Assembly (NCBI GenBank): GCA_947452355.1
Contig: CANGCU010000047.1
Span: forward strand, 1 to 8,163
Length of the DNA stretch: 8,163 nt
Origin: Microbacteriaceae bacterium
GTDB taxonomy: Bacteria; Actinomycetota; Actinomycetes; Actinomycetales; Microbacteriaceae
Direction: 5' to 3'
The stretch's first letter is position 1. Every line of letters starts with the position of its first letter. Positions 1 through 5,882 of the stretch are shown here, in pieces. The position numbers were made by a program, and so were the translations under genes. Under the pieces are notes generated by a model. The model was given only the letters and a program-made list of their open reading frames with translations. It did no database searches and had not been told where the DNA came from.

Positions 1-1395
1 AACGACCTGATGGCTGTAACCGTATTCATTGTCGTACCAAATGTAGACAACGGCGTGGTTTCCGCTCGTGATGGTCGCGAGTCCGTCGACAATCCCCGCG
101 CGCCGCGATCCGAGGAAGTCCGTCGAGACCACCTCGGCGGATTCGATGTAGTCAATCTGTTGGCGCAGCGGCGAATTGAGTGAGGTGCTGCGGAGGAATC
201 TATTGAGGTCTTCCTTGGTCACGGGACGATCGAGCGTGAGGTTCAGAATTGCCATGGACACGTCCGGGGTGGGCACTCGAATGGCGTTGCCGGTCAACTT
301 TCCCGCGAGCTCAGGCAGCGCTTTTGCCACCGCGTTCGCGGCTCCCGTCTCGGTGAGCACCATGTTGAGAACCGCCGAACGACCTCGGCGATCGCCACTG
401 TGAAAGTTGTCAATGAGATTTTGGTCGTTCGTAAACGAATGCACGGTTTCGACGTGTCCGTAGGAAATCCCATATTCATCGTTGATTGCTTTTAACACGG
501 GGGTGATGGCGTTCGTTGTGCAGGATGCCGCGGTGACAATTCGATCGCTCTCGGTGATCGACTCGTGGTTGATTCCGTACACGACGTTCTTGAGGCTGCC
601 CTTCCCCGGTGCGGTCAGCAAGACTCGGTCAACTCCCGTCGAACCGAGATGCTGACGCAAGCCATCTTCGTCGCGCCACCGGCCCGTGTTGTCGACAATC
701 AGGCAATTCGTTATGCCGAATGCGGTGTAGTCAATTGCCCCGGGATCGTCCGCATAAATGACCTGGATGACGGTACCGTTCGCGATGATTCGATTATTCG
801 CCTCGTCGACGGTGACGGACCCGTTGAAAGGTCCGTGAACTGAGTCGCGCCGAAGCAAACTCGCGCGTTTCACAAGATCCTTGGCGCCACCGTTTCGAAC
901 GACGATCGCGCGAAGCCTCAAGCCCCCGACACCATCCGAACGCGACAGGAGGATTCGTGCGACAAGACGACCGATTCGCCCAAAACCGTAGAGCACCACG
1001 TCGCGGGCTCCGAAAGTCTTGTCGGGTGAATTTCCGACCAACTCCCCTAGTTCGCTTGAGATGAAGCCCGCGAGGTCCGATGACGCCGACGCCCGAAAGA
1101 CGGAATTCATCCGAGCAACATCAATGGATGCGGGCCCCGGGTCCAGTGCCACAACCGCCCGAACAAGTTCCGCCGTGAAATCGATGTCCAGTTCCTCGCC
1201 GTCGACGTGACGCGCGAATCGGTGAATCCGAACGATGTCAATCGGCGAAAGGTTGAGGAGGCTTCGGCCATGAACCGAGAGGACAATTCCATTGCCTCGG
1301 TACAGACGGCCAATGAGCGGAACGAGTTGTTCAGCGACAGCGACCTTGGCGGACCAATCGACCGACGCCGGATCCTCAGAATGTGTTGTCGACAC
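1..1395 (-). CDS. gap: Glyceraldehyde-3-phosphate dehydrogenase, long (~480 aa) form; 3' end cut by window edge
   Basis: Cytoplasmic GAPDH interconverts glyceraldehyde-3-phosphate and 1,3-bisphosphoglycerate in glycolysis and gluconeogenesis. I translated the minus strand from the GTG at 1395. The frame is open for 465 codons to the edge, so roughly 15 residues are missing if it has the usual ~480. Residues 1-130 form the N-terminal extension typical of the long class. The Rossmann motif GFGRIGR is at 137-143, the catalytic Cys292 lies in SCTTN (291-295), its partner is His319, TGNAIRVPTPDVS is at 368-380 and WYDNEYGY at 453-460. The region where NAD-specific enzymes carry an Asp reads VVRNGG (165-170), with no clear acidic residue, so NADP use is possible (inference). 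The start is supported by GGGAGG at 1403-1408, seven bases upstream. Long forms include Corynebacterium GapB, which is linked to gluconeogenesis. The gene diverges from the DUF305 gene. Confidence 0.93.
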   Translation of the reverse strand, partial: MSTTHSEDPASVDWSAKVAVAEQLVPLIGRLYRGNGIVLSVHGRSLLNLSPIDIVRIHRFARHVDGEELDIDFTAELVRAVVALDPGPASIDVARMNSVFRASASSDLAGFISSELGELVGNSPDKTFGARDVVLYGFGRIGRLVARILLSRSDGVGGLRLRAIVVRNGGAKDLVKRASLLRRDSVHGPFNGSVTVDEANNRIIANGTVIQVIYADDPGAIDYTAFGITNCLIVDNTGRWRDEDGLRQHLGSTGVDRVLLTAPGKGSLKNVVYGINHESITESDRIVTAASCTTNAITPVLKAINDEYGISYGHVETVHSFTNDQNLIDNFHSGDRRGRSAVLNMVLTETGAANAVAKALPELAGKLTGNAIRVPTPDVSMAILNLTLDRPVTKEDLNRFLRSTSLNSPLRQQIDYIESAEVVSTDFLGSRRAGIVDGLATITSGNHAVVYIWYDNEYGYSHQVV

Positions 1396-1424
1396 AGAAA
1401 AGCCTCCCGTTTAATTCGTTCACC

Positions 1425-1430
1425 AGACTA
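1425..1430 (-). promoter_or_regulatory. Candidate -10 box of the gap promoter
   Basis: On the minus strand this reads TAGTCT, which fits the TANNNT pattern of actinobacterial SigA-type -10 boxes. It would start transcription near 1418, giving a leader of about 23 bases that contains the GGGAGG ribosome site at 1403-1408. The matching -35 position (about 1448-1453, GGTTCT) is a poor consensus match and overlaps the palindrome at 1449-1462. Confidence 0.35.
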
Positions 1431-1448
1431 CCGAGTGCGGCGGCGACA

Positions 1449-1462
1449 GAACCGCACGGTTC
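1449..1462. promoter_or_regulatory. 14-bp palindrome between divergent promoters, candidate operator
   Basis: GAACCG and CGGTTC are perfect inverted half-sites separated by CA. The site lies 54 bases upstream of the gap start codon, over the expected gap -35 region, and about 30 bases before the DUF305 -10-like box. That is a position where a dimeric regulator could affect one or both genes. With a single copy in the window it could also be chance. No regulator gene is nearby to name. Confidence 0.3.
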
Positions 1463-1492
1463 GACTGCGCGGCTTTCCTGAGGGAATCGGTT

Positions 1493-1498
1493 TAGCCT
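1493..1498 (+). promoter_or_regulatory. Candidate -10 box giving a leaderless DUF305 mRNA
   Basis: TAGCCT (TANNNT pattern) ends exactly six bases before the A of the ATG at 1505. Transcription would then begin at or next to the start codon. There is no Shine-Dalgarno sequence before this ATG, which fits a leaderless transcript, a common mode in actinobacteria. No good -35 box is seen at 17-18 bases upstream. Confidence 0.4.
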
Positions 1499-1504
1499 AG
1501 GTTC

Positions 1505-2074
1505 ATGAAAAGAATTTTCGCTGTGCTTGCGACGGTCGCTGTGATCAGCCTTGGGGTTACTGGATGCGTGGTCGGCCTCGGTGACGAGACGGTTGCGCAG
1601 ACAGACGGCGGCTCTGCCACAACGTCATCCTTTGACCACACCGACATCATGTTCGCTCAGATGATGATTCCCCACCACACCCAGGCGGTCGAACTCGCGA
1701 CGCTGGCACTGGCCAATACGACGACTCCCGCCATCCTCGATCTGGCTGGCCGGATAGCAGCTGCGCAACAACCCGAGATCGATCTCATGACATCGTGGGT
1801 TGAGTCCTCGGGCATGTCAATGGACATGGGTTCGGACATGACGATGCCGGGACTCGTGAGTGATTCGGATATGGAGATTATTCGCGCCGCGATGGGCGCA
1901 GATTTTGACGCACTGTTTCTCACCGACATGATTGCTCACCACGAAGGCGCAATCGTCATGGCAAAGGATGTCTTGGCTACGACAAAGAATGCCGAGGTCA
2001 CCGCACTCGCCAACTCGATTATCACGTCGCAGAGTGCCGAAATTCAAGAAATGTACGCGCTGCTCGGCCCCTAA
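1505..2074 (+). CDS. DUF305 family lipoprotein, possible metal-binding
   Basis: A 189-residue exported protein. It has a lipoprotein signal: MKR, a hydrophobic segment (4-18) and the lipobox VTGC with Cys21 as the lipidation site, so it is predicted to be anchored on the outer face of the cytoplasmic membrane. The mature part has two related halves, each with a Met/His motif typical of DUF305: MFAQMMIPHHTQAVEL (49-64) and FLTDMIAHHEGAIVMA (138-153). These fit the family's ferritin-like helical fold. A Met-rich linker (M104, M106, M108, M112, M114) lies between them. Some family members, such as cyanobacterial CopM, bind copper; metal binding here is inferred from the HH and Met pattern only. 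The gene has no obvious copper gene neighbours and appears to be transcribed alone. Confidence 0.9.
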   Translation: MKRIFAVLATVAVISLGVTGCVVGLGDETVAQTDGGSATTSSFDHTDIMFAQMMIPHHTQAVELATLALANTTTPAILDLAGRIAAAQQPEIDLMTSWVESSGMSMDMGSDMTMPGLVSDSDMEIIRAAMGADFDALFLTDMIAHHEGAIVMAKDVLATTKNAEVTALANSIITSQSAEIQEMYALLGP

Positions 2075-2114
2075 ACATTGTGCGAGTAGACTGTAATCAC
2101 TGCACTCGAGATTT

Positions 2115-2132
2115 TTCGACGTGTGCGTCGAA
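2115..2132 (+). terminator. Short hairpin downstream of the DUF305 gene, possible terminator
   Basis: TTCGACG (2115-2121) pairs with CGTCGAA (2126-2132) around a TGTG loop, 40 bases after the DUF305 stop. There is no T-run after it on the plus strand, only ATTTTT before it, so it would be a tail-less terminator at best. Confidence 0.28.
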
Positions 2133-2157
2133 TAACGCATCCCTCACCGCCAGACGG

Positions 2158-2186
2158 TTGACATCTTTTCTTCGGCGAACGACTGT
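2158..2186 (+). promoter_or_regulatory. Possible promoter of the DEAD-box helicase gene
   Basis: TTGACA at 2158-2163 is a perfect -35 match. Seventeen bases later comes GACTGT (2181-2186), which keeps only the A at position 2 and the final T of a -10 box. It would give a leader of about 70 bases before the GTG at 2264. That leader contains the small hairpin GTGCC-ACTC-GGCAC at 2185-2198, which overlaps the weak -10. The rest of the 189-base gap shows nothing I recognise. Confidence 0.3.
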
Positions 2187-2263
2187 GCCACTCGGCACGC
2201 TCGCCCAATAGACGGAGTGCGCACAAATGTGACGCTCTATCACCACACGAAACTGGTAAACCT

Positions 2264-3655
2264 GTGACTTCTCACACCTTCGGCATGCTCGGCGTGCCCG
2301 CCCCTCTCGTCGCTATTCTTGCGAAAGATGGCAAAGAAACACCATTCCCCATCCAGGTTGACACCCTGCCCGACACCCTCGGAGGTCGCGATGTGCTCGG
2401 TCGCGGAAAGACCGGGTCTGGCAAGACCCTCGCGTTCTCTATCCCGATGGTCGCTCGCCTCGGCACCGAACTCGCCGGCGGCAAACGTCGAGCCGGATAC
2501 CCGCTCGGATTGATCCTCGCACCGACGCGCGAACTAGCGACCCAGATTGCTGCGGCACTTCAGCCCCTCGCGGATGCGTACGGGCTTCGTTCGATGACGA
2601 TCTTCGGTGGAATTTCGCAGAATCGGCAGGTTGCGACCCTCAAGGAAGGCGTTGACATCGTTGTCGCCACCCCTGGTCGTCTCGAAGACCTCATGAAACA
2701 AGGTTTTGTGCACCTCAGTGCCGTCGAGATCACAGTGCTCGACGAAGCGGATCACATGGCCGACCTCGGGTTCCTGCCGATTGTCACTCGAATCCTTGCG
2801 GCAACTCCGTCCGGCGGCCAACGAATGCTGTTCAGTGCGACGCTGGACAACGGTGTCGACAAATTGGTCGCGAAGTTCCTCCACAATGAGGTCCTTCACT
2901 CGGTAGACGAAGCGAATTCGCACGTTGCGGCGATGACCCACCATGTGTTTGAGGTTGACGACGTCGACCGCAAGAACGCCCTCATCAAAGCCCTCGCGTC
3001 GGGAACGGGGCGCCGAATTCTGTTCATGCGAACCAAGCACCACGCGAAAAAACTCGCCAAAGTCTTGACCGAAGCTGGAATCCCCGCCGTTGACCTTCAC
3101 GGCAACCTGTCTCAGCCTCAACGCGATCGCAACCTTGAAGCATTCAGCTCGGGGCGGGTCAAGGTGCTCGTCGCTACCGACGTCGCTGCTCGTGGCGTTC
3201 ACGTCGACGACATCGAACTCGTCATCCACGTCGATCCTCCGATGGAGCACAAGGCGTATTTGCACCGCTCGGGCCGCACCGCTCGCGCCGGTTCAGAGGG
3301 CGACGTCGTCACAATCTGTTTGCCGACGCAACGGAAGGACCTCGCGGCTCTTCTGCGCAAAGCGGCCATCACCGTGACGCCAGAGCAGGTAACGGCGGAA
3401 TCTCCCGCAGTCGTCAAACTGATTGGCGAGGTCGCCGAGTATGTCAAACCCGCGCCGCGCGCCGTCCAGCAACAACAGGGACAGCGCGGTTCATCGACCG
3501 GTGCCAACGCTCAGCGCAAACGCGCCCACAACGATCGATCGGGTCGGCCCGCTGCGACGGGCAAGGTCGGCGAACGTCCAGGGCAGTCCGCGAACAATTT
3601 CCGTGGCAGCCGCAACACGCAACCGACACGGTCGATTCGTCCGCAGGGGCGCTAA
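2264..3655 (+). CDS. DEAD-box ATP-dependent RNA helicase (RhlE/CsdA-like)
   Basis: A 463-residue RNA helicase that uses ATP to unwind short RNA duplexes, probably in ribosome assembly, mRNA decay or cold adaptation (family knowledge). The whole motif set is present in order: Q motif PFPIQ (Gln31), motif I KTGSGKT (49-55), PTRELA (87-92), GG (115-116), TPGR (136-139), DEAD (160-163), SAT (191-193), motif V DVAARGVHVDD (306-316) and motif VI HRSGRTARAG (334-343). From about 395 the tail is low-complexity and rich in Arg, Gln, Ser and Gly, a likely RNA-binding extension. The GTG start is the first start codon after an in-frame stop at 2159 and leaves a full Q-motif region, but it has no Shine-Dalgarno sequence. 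The ATG at 2285 is an alternative, also without one, and it would remove the conserved residues just before LGV. Confidence 0.93.
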   Translation: MTSHTFGMLGVPAPLVAILAKDGKETPFPIQVDTLPDTLGGRDVLGRGKTGSGKTLAFSIPMVARLGTELAGGKRRAGYPLGLILAPTRELATQIAAALQPLADAYGLRSMTIFGGISQNRQVATLKEGVDIVVATPGRLEDLMKQGFVHLSAVEITVLDEADHMADLGFLPIVTRILAATPSGGQRMLFSATLDNGVDKLVAKFLHNEVLHSVDEANSHVAAMTHHVFEVDDVDRKNALIKALASGTGRRILFMRTKHHAKKLAKVLTEAGIPAVDLHGNLSQPQRDRNLEAFSSGRVKVLVATDVAARGVHVDDIELVIHVDPPMEHKAYLHRSGRTARAGSEGDVVTICLPTQRKDLAALLRKAAITVTPEQVTAESPAVVKLIGEVAEYVKPAPRAVQQQQGQRGSSTGANAQRKRAHNDRSGRPAATGKVGERPGQSANNFRGSRNTQPTRSIRPQGR

Positions 3656-3675
3656 CCAGCCCTGGTCAGCGGCCA

Positions 3676-3727
3676 GACAAAGGAATAAAGACTGACCGAT
3701 GGTCAGTCTTTATTCATGGTCGGGCTG
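3676..3727. repeat. Direct repeat copy 1: terminator hairpin plus last bases of tRNA-Pro
   Basis: Bases 3683-3727 are identical over 45 bp to 3819-3863, a 136-bp period. The similarity extends left to 3676 (GACA, AAGGAATA) with two small gaps relative to copy 2: this copy lacks a GC and a TGAATA. Its right end, CATGGTCGGGCTG, is the complement of the last eight tRNA-Pro bases plus CCA, although no tRNA body follows here. This copy is therefore a duplicated tRNA 3' end and terminator lying just after the helicase gene. Confidence 0.9.
3683..3715. terminator. Bidirectional hairpin terminator after the helicase gene
   Basis: A perfect 15-bp stem, GAATAAAGACTGACC with GGTCAGTCTTTATTC, closes on the 3-base loop GAT, 27 bases past the helicase stop. 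The inner stem is GC-richer. The outer stem carries AAA on the left and TTTATT on the right, so it can work in both directions between the convergent helicase and tRNA genes. Confidence 0.7.
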
Positions 3728-3740
3728 CACCGCTCGGCTC

Positions 3741-3783
3741 AAAATTGCTGCCGCCGACGCTGACGCGTCGGTAATGCAATTTT
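3741..3783. terminator. Imperfect two-part hairpin between the direct repeats
   Basis: The outer arms AAAATTGC (3741-3748) and GCAATTTT (3776-3783) enclose a 5x4 internal loop. The inner arms CCGACGC (3754-3760) and GCGTCGG (3765-3771) close on a TGAC loop. A fifth T follows at 3784. The A-tract/T-tract symmetry suggests another bidirectional terminator, but a structured small RNA or the core of a small element is also possible. The rest of 3728-3803 contains nothing I recognise. Confidence 0.4.
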
Positions 3784-3803
3784 TCGAACCGGCGGGTCCA
3801 CAT

Positions 3804-3852
3804 GACAGCAAGGAATATGAATAAAGACTGACCGATGGTCAGTCTTTATTCA

Positions 3853-3863
<11 letters not shown>
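3804..3863. repeat. Direct repeat copy 2: terminator plus 3' end of the intact tRNA-Pro
   Basis: This is the partner of the repeat at 3676-3727. Here the right-hand bases 3853-3863 are the true CCA and acceptor 3' strand of the intact tRNA-Pro gene, so this copy is probably the original and copy 1 the duplicate (inference). It has the extra GC at 3808-3809 and an extra TGAATA at about 3818-3823 relative to copy 1. Confidence 0.9.
3817..3853 (-). terminator. Hairpin terminator of the tRNA-Pro gene
   Basis: A perfect 17-bp stem (3817-3833 with 3837-3853) on a 3-base loop. It begins at the last base of the encoded CCA on the minus strand. Compared with copy 1, the extra AT/AT pairs lengthen the stem from 15 to 17 bp. 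There is no long U-run after the stem; the U-rich segment CTTTATT is inside the 3' arm, as in many actinobacterial terminators. Confidence 0.7.
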
Positions 3864-3929
<66 letters not shown>

Positions 3930-3977
3930 CTGCCTCGCGGCAACTTGTCTAGCCTATCAAGATTTGGCCGACGGAAA

Positions 3978-5345
3978 TTAGACCTCGAGCCCCAGCAATT
4001 CCTTGATCGCACGCTCGAACATGAGGTGATGCATGGCGACGTCCTCCACCGTTGTCGTCGGACACATGAGCGCCATGTTGTGGAATGGCGTCAACATAAT
4101 TCCGCGATTTGCGAGGTAGAGGTGCAAGAAGTCCTCGAGCTCGCCGTCGGCGGCCGCGTTCGATTCGCCGCCGTTTCGGGGACTTGGGCGGACGAACCGA
4201 TATTCGCAACGAGCACCCAACTGTGCAATCGACCAGGGCAGCTCGTACCTGTCGAACAGAACGTTCATGCCCTCGGTAAAGAGGGTGCACATCGAGATCA
4301 TGTGGTCGAACGCAGATTCGGTGAGAACGTGTTCCAACGTCGCCCGCATGGCCGCAACGGACAGGGGGTTGCCGGCGAGTGTTCCACCGACGCCACCCAT
4401 GTCGACTAAGTCGAGGTCGTCGCGCGCGAGGGCTTGAGCAGCAAAATCAGCCGAGAGTCCGTAAGCGCCCGTGGGGATACCTCCACCGATTGATTTCCCG
4501 ATGACGACGATGTCGGGTTCAAGGTTCCAGGCGCGCGTCGCCCCACCATAGCCAGCACTGAAAGTGTGGGTTTCGTCGATGATGAGAAGTGCACCGTACT
4601 TACGTGTGAGTGCACGAACACCGTCGTGATAGCCGTCCTCGGGCAGGACGATCCCAATGTTCGTGAGAGCGGGTTCGATGAGAACTGCGGCAACATCACC
4701 GTGAGCGAGTTCACGCTCAAGCGCGTCGAGGTCGTTGAATTCCGCGACACGACTTGTTTCGAGAACGTCAACGGGCTCACCGACGTTTCCGGGCCGACTC
4801 ATGGACTCACCGTTTGGTCCGACGACGATCAGGGACTCGTCGACGGAACCGTGATAGCAATAGGAGTGAAAAAGAATTTTCGATCGGCCTGTGAGTGCTC
4901 GAACAAGTCGAATGACCCAGCGGTTCGCATCGGTCGCGGTCAGGGCAAAACTCCACCGGTCCATCCCGAACCGGCGAGTCAATTCGGCGCCGACCCATTC
5001 CGCGTCCTCGGTCGGAAGCATCGTCGTGAGGCCGCCCTGTTCCGACACATGACGGACAACTGCCGCCGCCACCTCGGGCGCGGAGTGCCCAGCCATCGCT
5101 CCCGTATCTCCGAGAGCGAAGTCGATGTACTCGTTTCCGTCAATGTCGCGGATGGTGTTCCCCCGCGCCGATTCAAAATACACGGGGAATGAACCGGCCT
5201 TCTTGTTCATCCACGTCATTGGCACACGGCCAAACAGATGTTCCGCCGAGGCGTATGCCGCTTTGGATTTGGGGTGCGTCCTCTCGAATTCGTCACGCTC
5301 GCGAGTAAATAGTTCCTCTAGGCGACTGCGGTCGATTTCGGTCAT
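3978..5345 (-). CDS. Class III (HemL-like) PLP-dependent aminotransferase, substrate unknown
   Basis: A 455-residue fold-type I pyridoxal-phosphate enzyme of the class III aminotransferase family, in the branch often named 'aspartate aminotransferase family protein'. The cofactor residues are visible: Asp257 in LLIIDETHTFSAGYGG (binds the pyridine nitrogen) and Lys284 in VVIGKSIGGGIPTGAYG (Schiff base). HSYCYHGSVDE is at 160-170, and GGVGGTLAGNPLSVAA at 317-332 supplies the phosphate contact of the dimer partner. Glutamate-1-semialdehyde aminomutase normally has SGTEA in the N-terminal domain; here it is TATDA (136-140), so true HemL function is unlikely. The amino donor and acceptor cannot be read from sequence; a beta-amino-acid or related transaminase is one possibility. 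The ATG is supported by AAGGAAG at 5353-5359, seven bases upstream. It lies 36 bases after the Nudix gene and is probably the last protein gene of the operon. Confidence 0.9.
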   Translation of the reverse strand: MTEIDRSRLEELFTRERDEFERTHPKSKAAYASAEHLFGRVPMTWMNKKAGSFPVYFESARGNTIRDIDGNEYIDFALGDTGAMAGHSAPEVAAAVVRHVSEQGGLTTMLPTEDAEWVGAELTRRFGMDRWSFALTATDANRWVIRLVRALTGRSKILFHSYCYHGSVDESLIVVGPNGESMSRPGNVGEPVDVLETSRVAEFNDLDALERELAHGDVAAVLIEPALTNIGIVLPEDGYHDGVRALTRKYGALLIIDETHTFSAGYGGATRAWNLEPDIVVIGKSIGGGIPTGAYGLSADFAAQALARDDLDLVDMGGVGGTLAGNPLSVAAMRATLEHVLTESAFDHMISMCTLFTEGMNVLFDRYELPWSIAQLGARCEYRFVRPSPRNGGESNAAADGELEDFLHLYLANRGIMLTPFHNMALMCPTTTVEDVAMHHLMFERAIKELLGLEV

Positions 5346-5381
5346 CCGTGCACTTCCTTGTGAATCGTGAATGACCCAAGA

Positions 5382-5873
5382 CTACTGTGCGCGCTGGCTT
5401 TCGAGCATGTCGTTCAAGAGCGACCACGACTGTCCGAAACGCGGGTGAAGTTCGAACGATTCGACTTTGGTGCGTGCGATCCACTGCAAATCGCTGCTTT
5501 CTAAATCGTTGTACGCGGGTTCAAAGTGCTCGCGCGTTTCGACGATGACCGTCGTGTACGCCCAAAAGTTGAGATCGATGACGTGGGTATCGAGTGCGAT
5601 GAGTAGCTCCTCGGGAACCCCGGCTTCTTCGTGCGCCTCACGCATCGCACCGGCAATTGCGTCTTCCCCGAACTTCAGCGCTCCGCCCGGAATTCCCCAC
5701 GTCCCACCGTGATGAGACCATTCGGCGCGAAGTTGCAACAGCACGCTGTCAGTCTCTCGATTCCAGACGAGCACACCCGCCGCGCCGAACATCCCCCAGA
5801 CACGTTCACCGTTGGGCCCGTGAATCCAGTTGTCGCCGAAGTCACGCTGGTGGGGTGGGGGCAAGTAATTCAC
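5382..5873 (-). CDS. Nudix hydrolase
   Basis: A 163-residue pyrophosphohydrolase-family protein that would cleave a nucleoside diphosphate linked to another moiety, needing Mg or Mn. The Nudix box is complete: G64, E70 and REAHEEAGV (78-86) follow the pattern GX5EX7REUXEEXGU. Just before it, LLQLRAEWSHHGGTWGIPGGA (45-65) is the usual lead-in strand and loop. The N-terminus (GDNWIHGPNGERVWGMFGAAG, about 13-33) resembles a short actinobacterial Nudix subfamily. The GTG start lies nine bases after the der stop and has no Shine-Dalgarno sequence, which suggests translation coupled to der. The next internal ATG (residue 28) would cut into the conserved fold. The substrate is unknown; a sanitising or cofactor role would be guesswork. 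Confidence 0.9.
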   Translation of the reverse strand: MNYLPPPHQRDFGDNWIHGPNGERVWGMFGAAGVLVWNRETDSVLLQLRAEWSHHGGTWGIPGGALKFGEDAIAGAMREAHEEAGVPEELLIALDTHVIDLNFWAYTTVIVETREHFEPAYNDLESSDLQWIARTKVESFELHPRFGQSWSLLNDMLESQRAQ

Positions 5874-5882
5874 GGTCGAAAA

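Noticed and set aside
2534..3265. A 243-codon minus-strand frame
   Set aside because: It is antisense to the conserved motifs of the DEAD-box helicase and shows no recognisable features.
3728..3818. A second, degenerate tRNA-Pro between the repeats
   Set aside because: GGTTCGAA on the minus strand resembles a T-loop, but the flanking bases do not pair as a T stem and no D or anticodon arm can be found.
4566..5192. A 208-codon plus-strand frame
   Set aside because: It is antisense to the aminotransferase, whose cofactor motifs fix the coding strand.
3978..5345. Annotation as hemL (glutamate-1-semialdehyde aminomutase)
   Set aside because: The overall family fits, but the SGTEA loop is replaced by TATDA and there are no other heme genes nearby, so the specific function is not supported.
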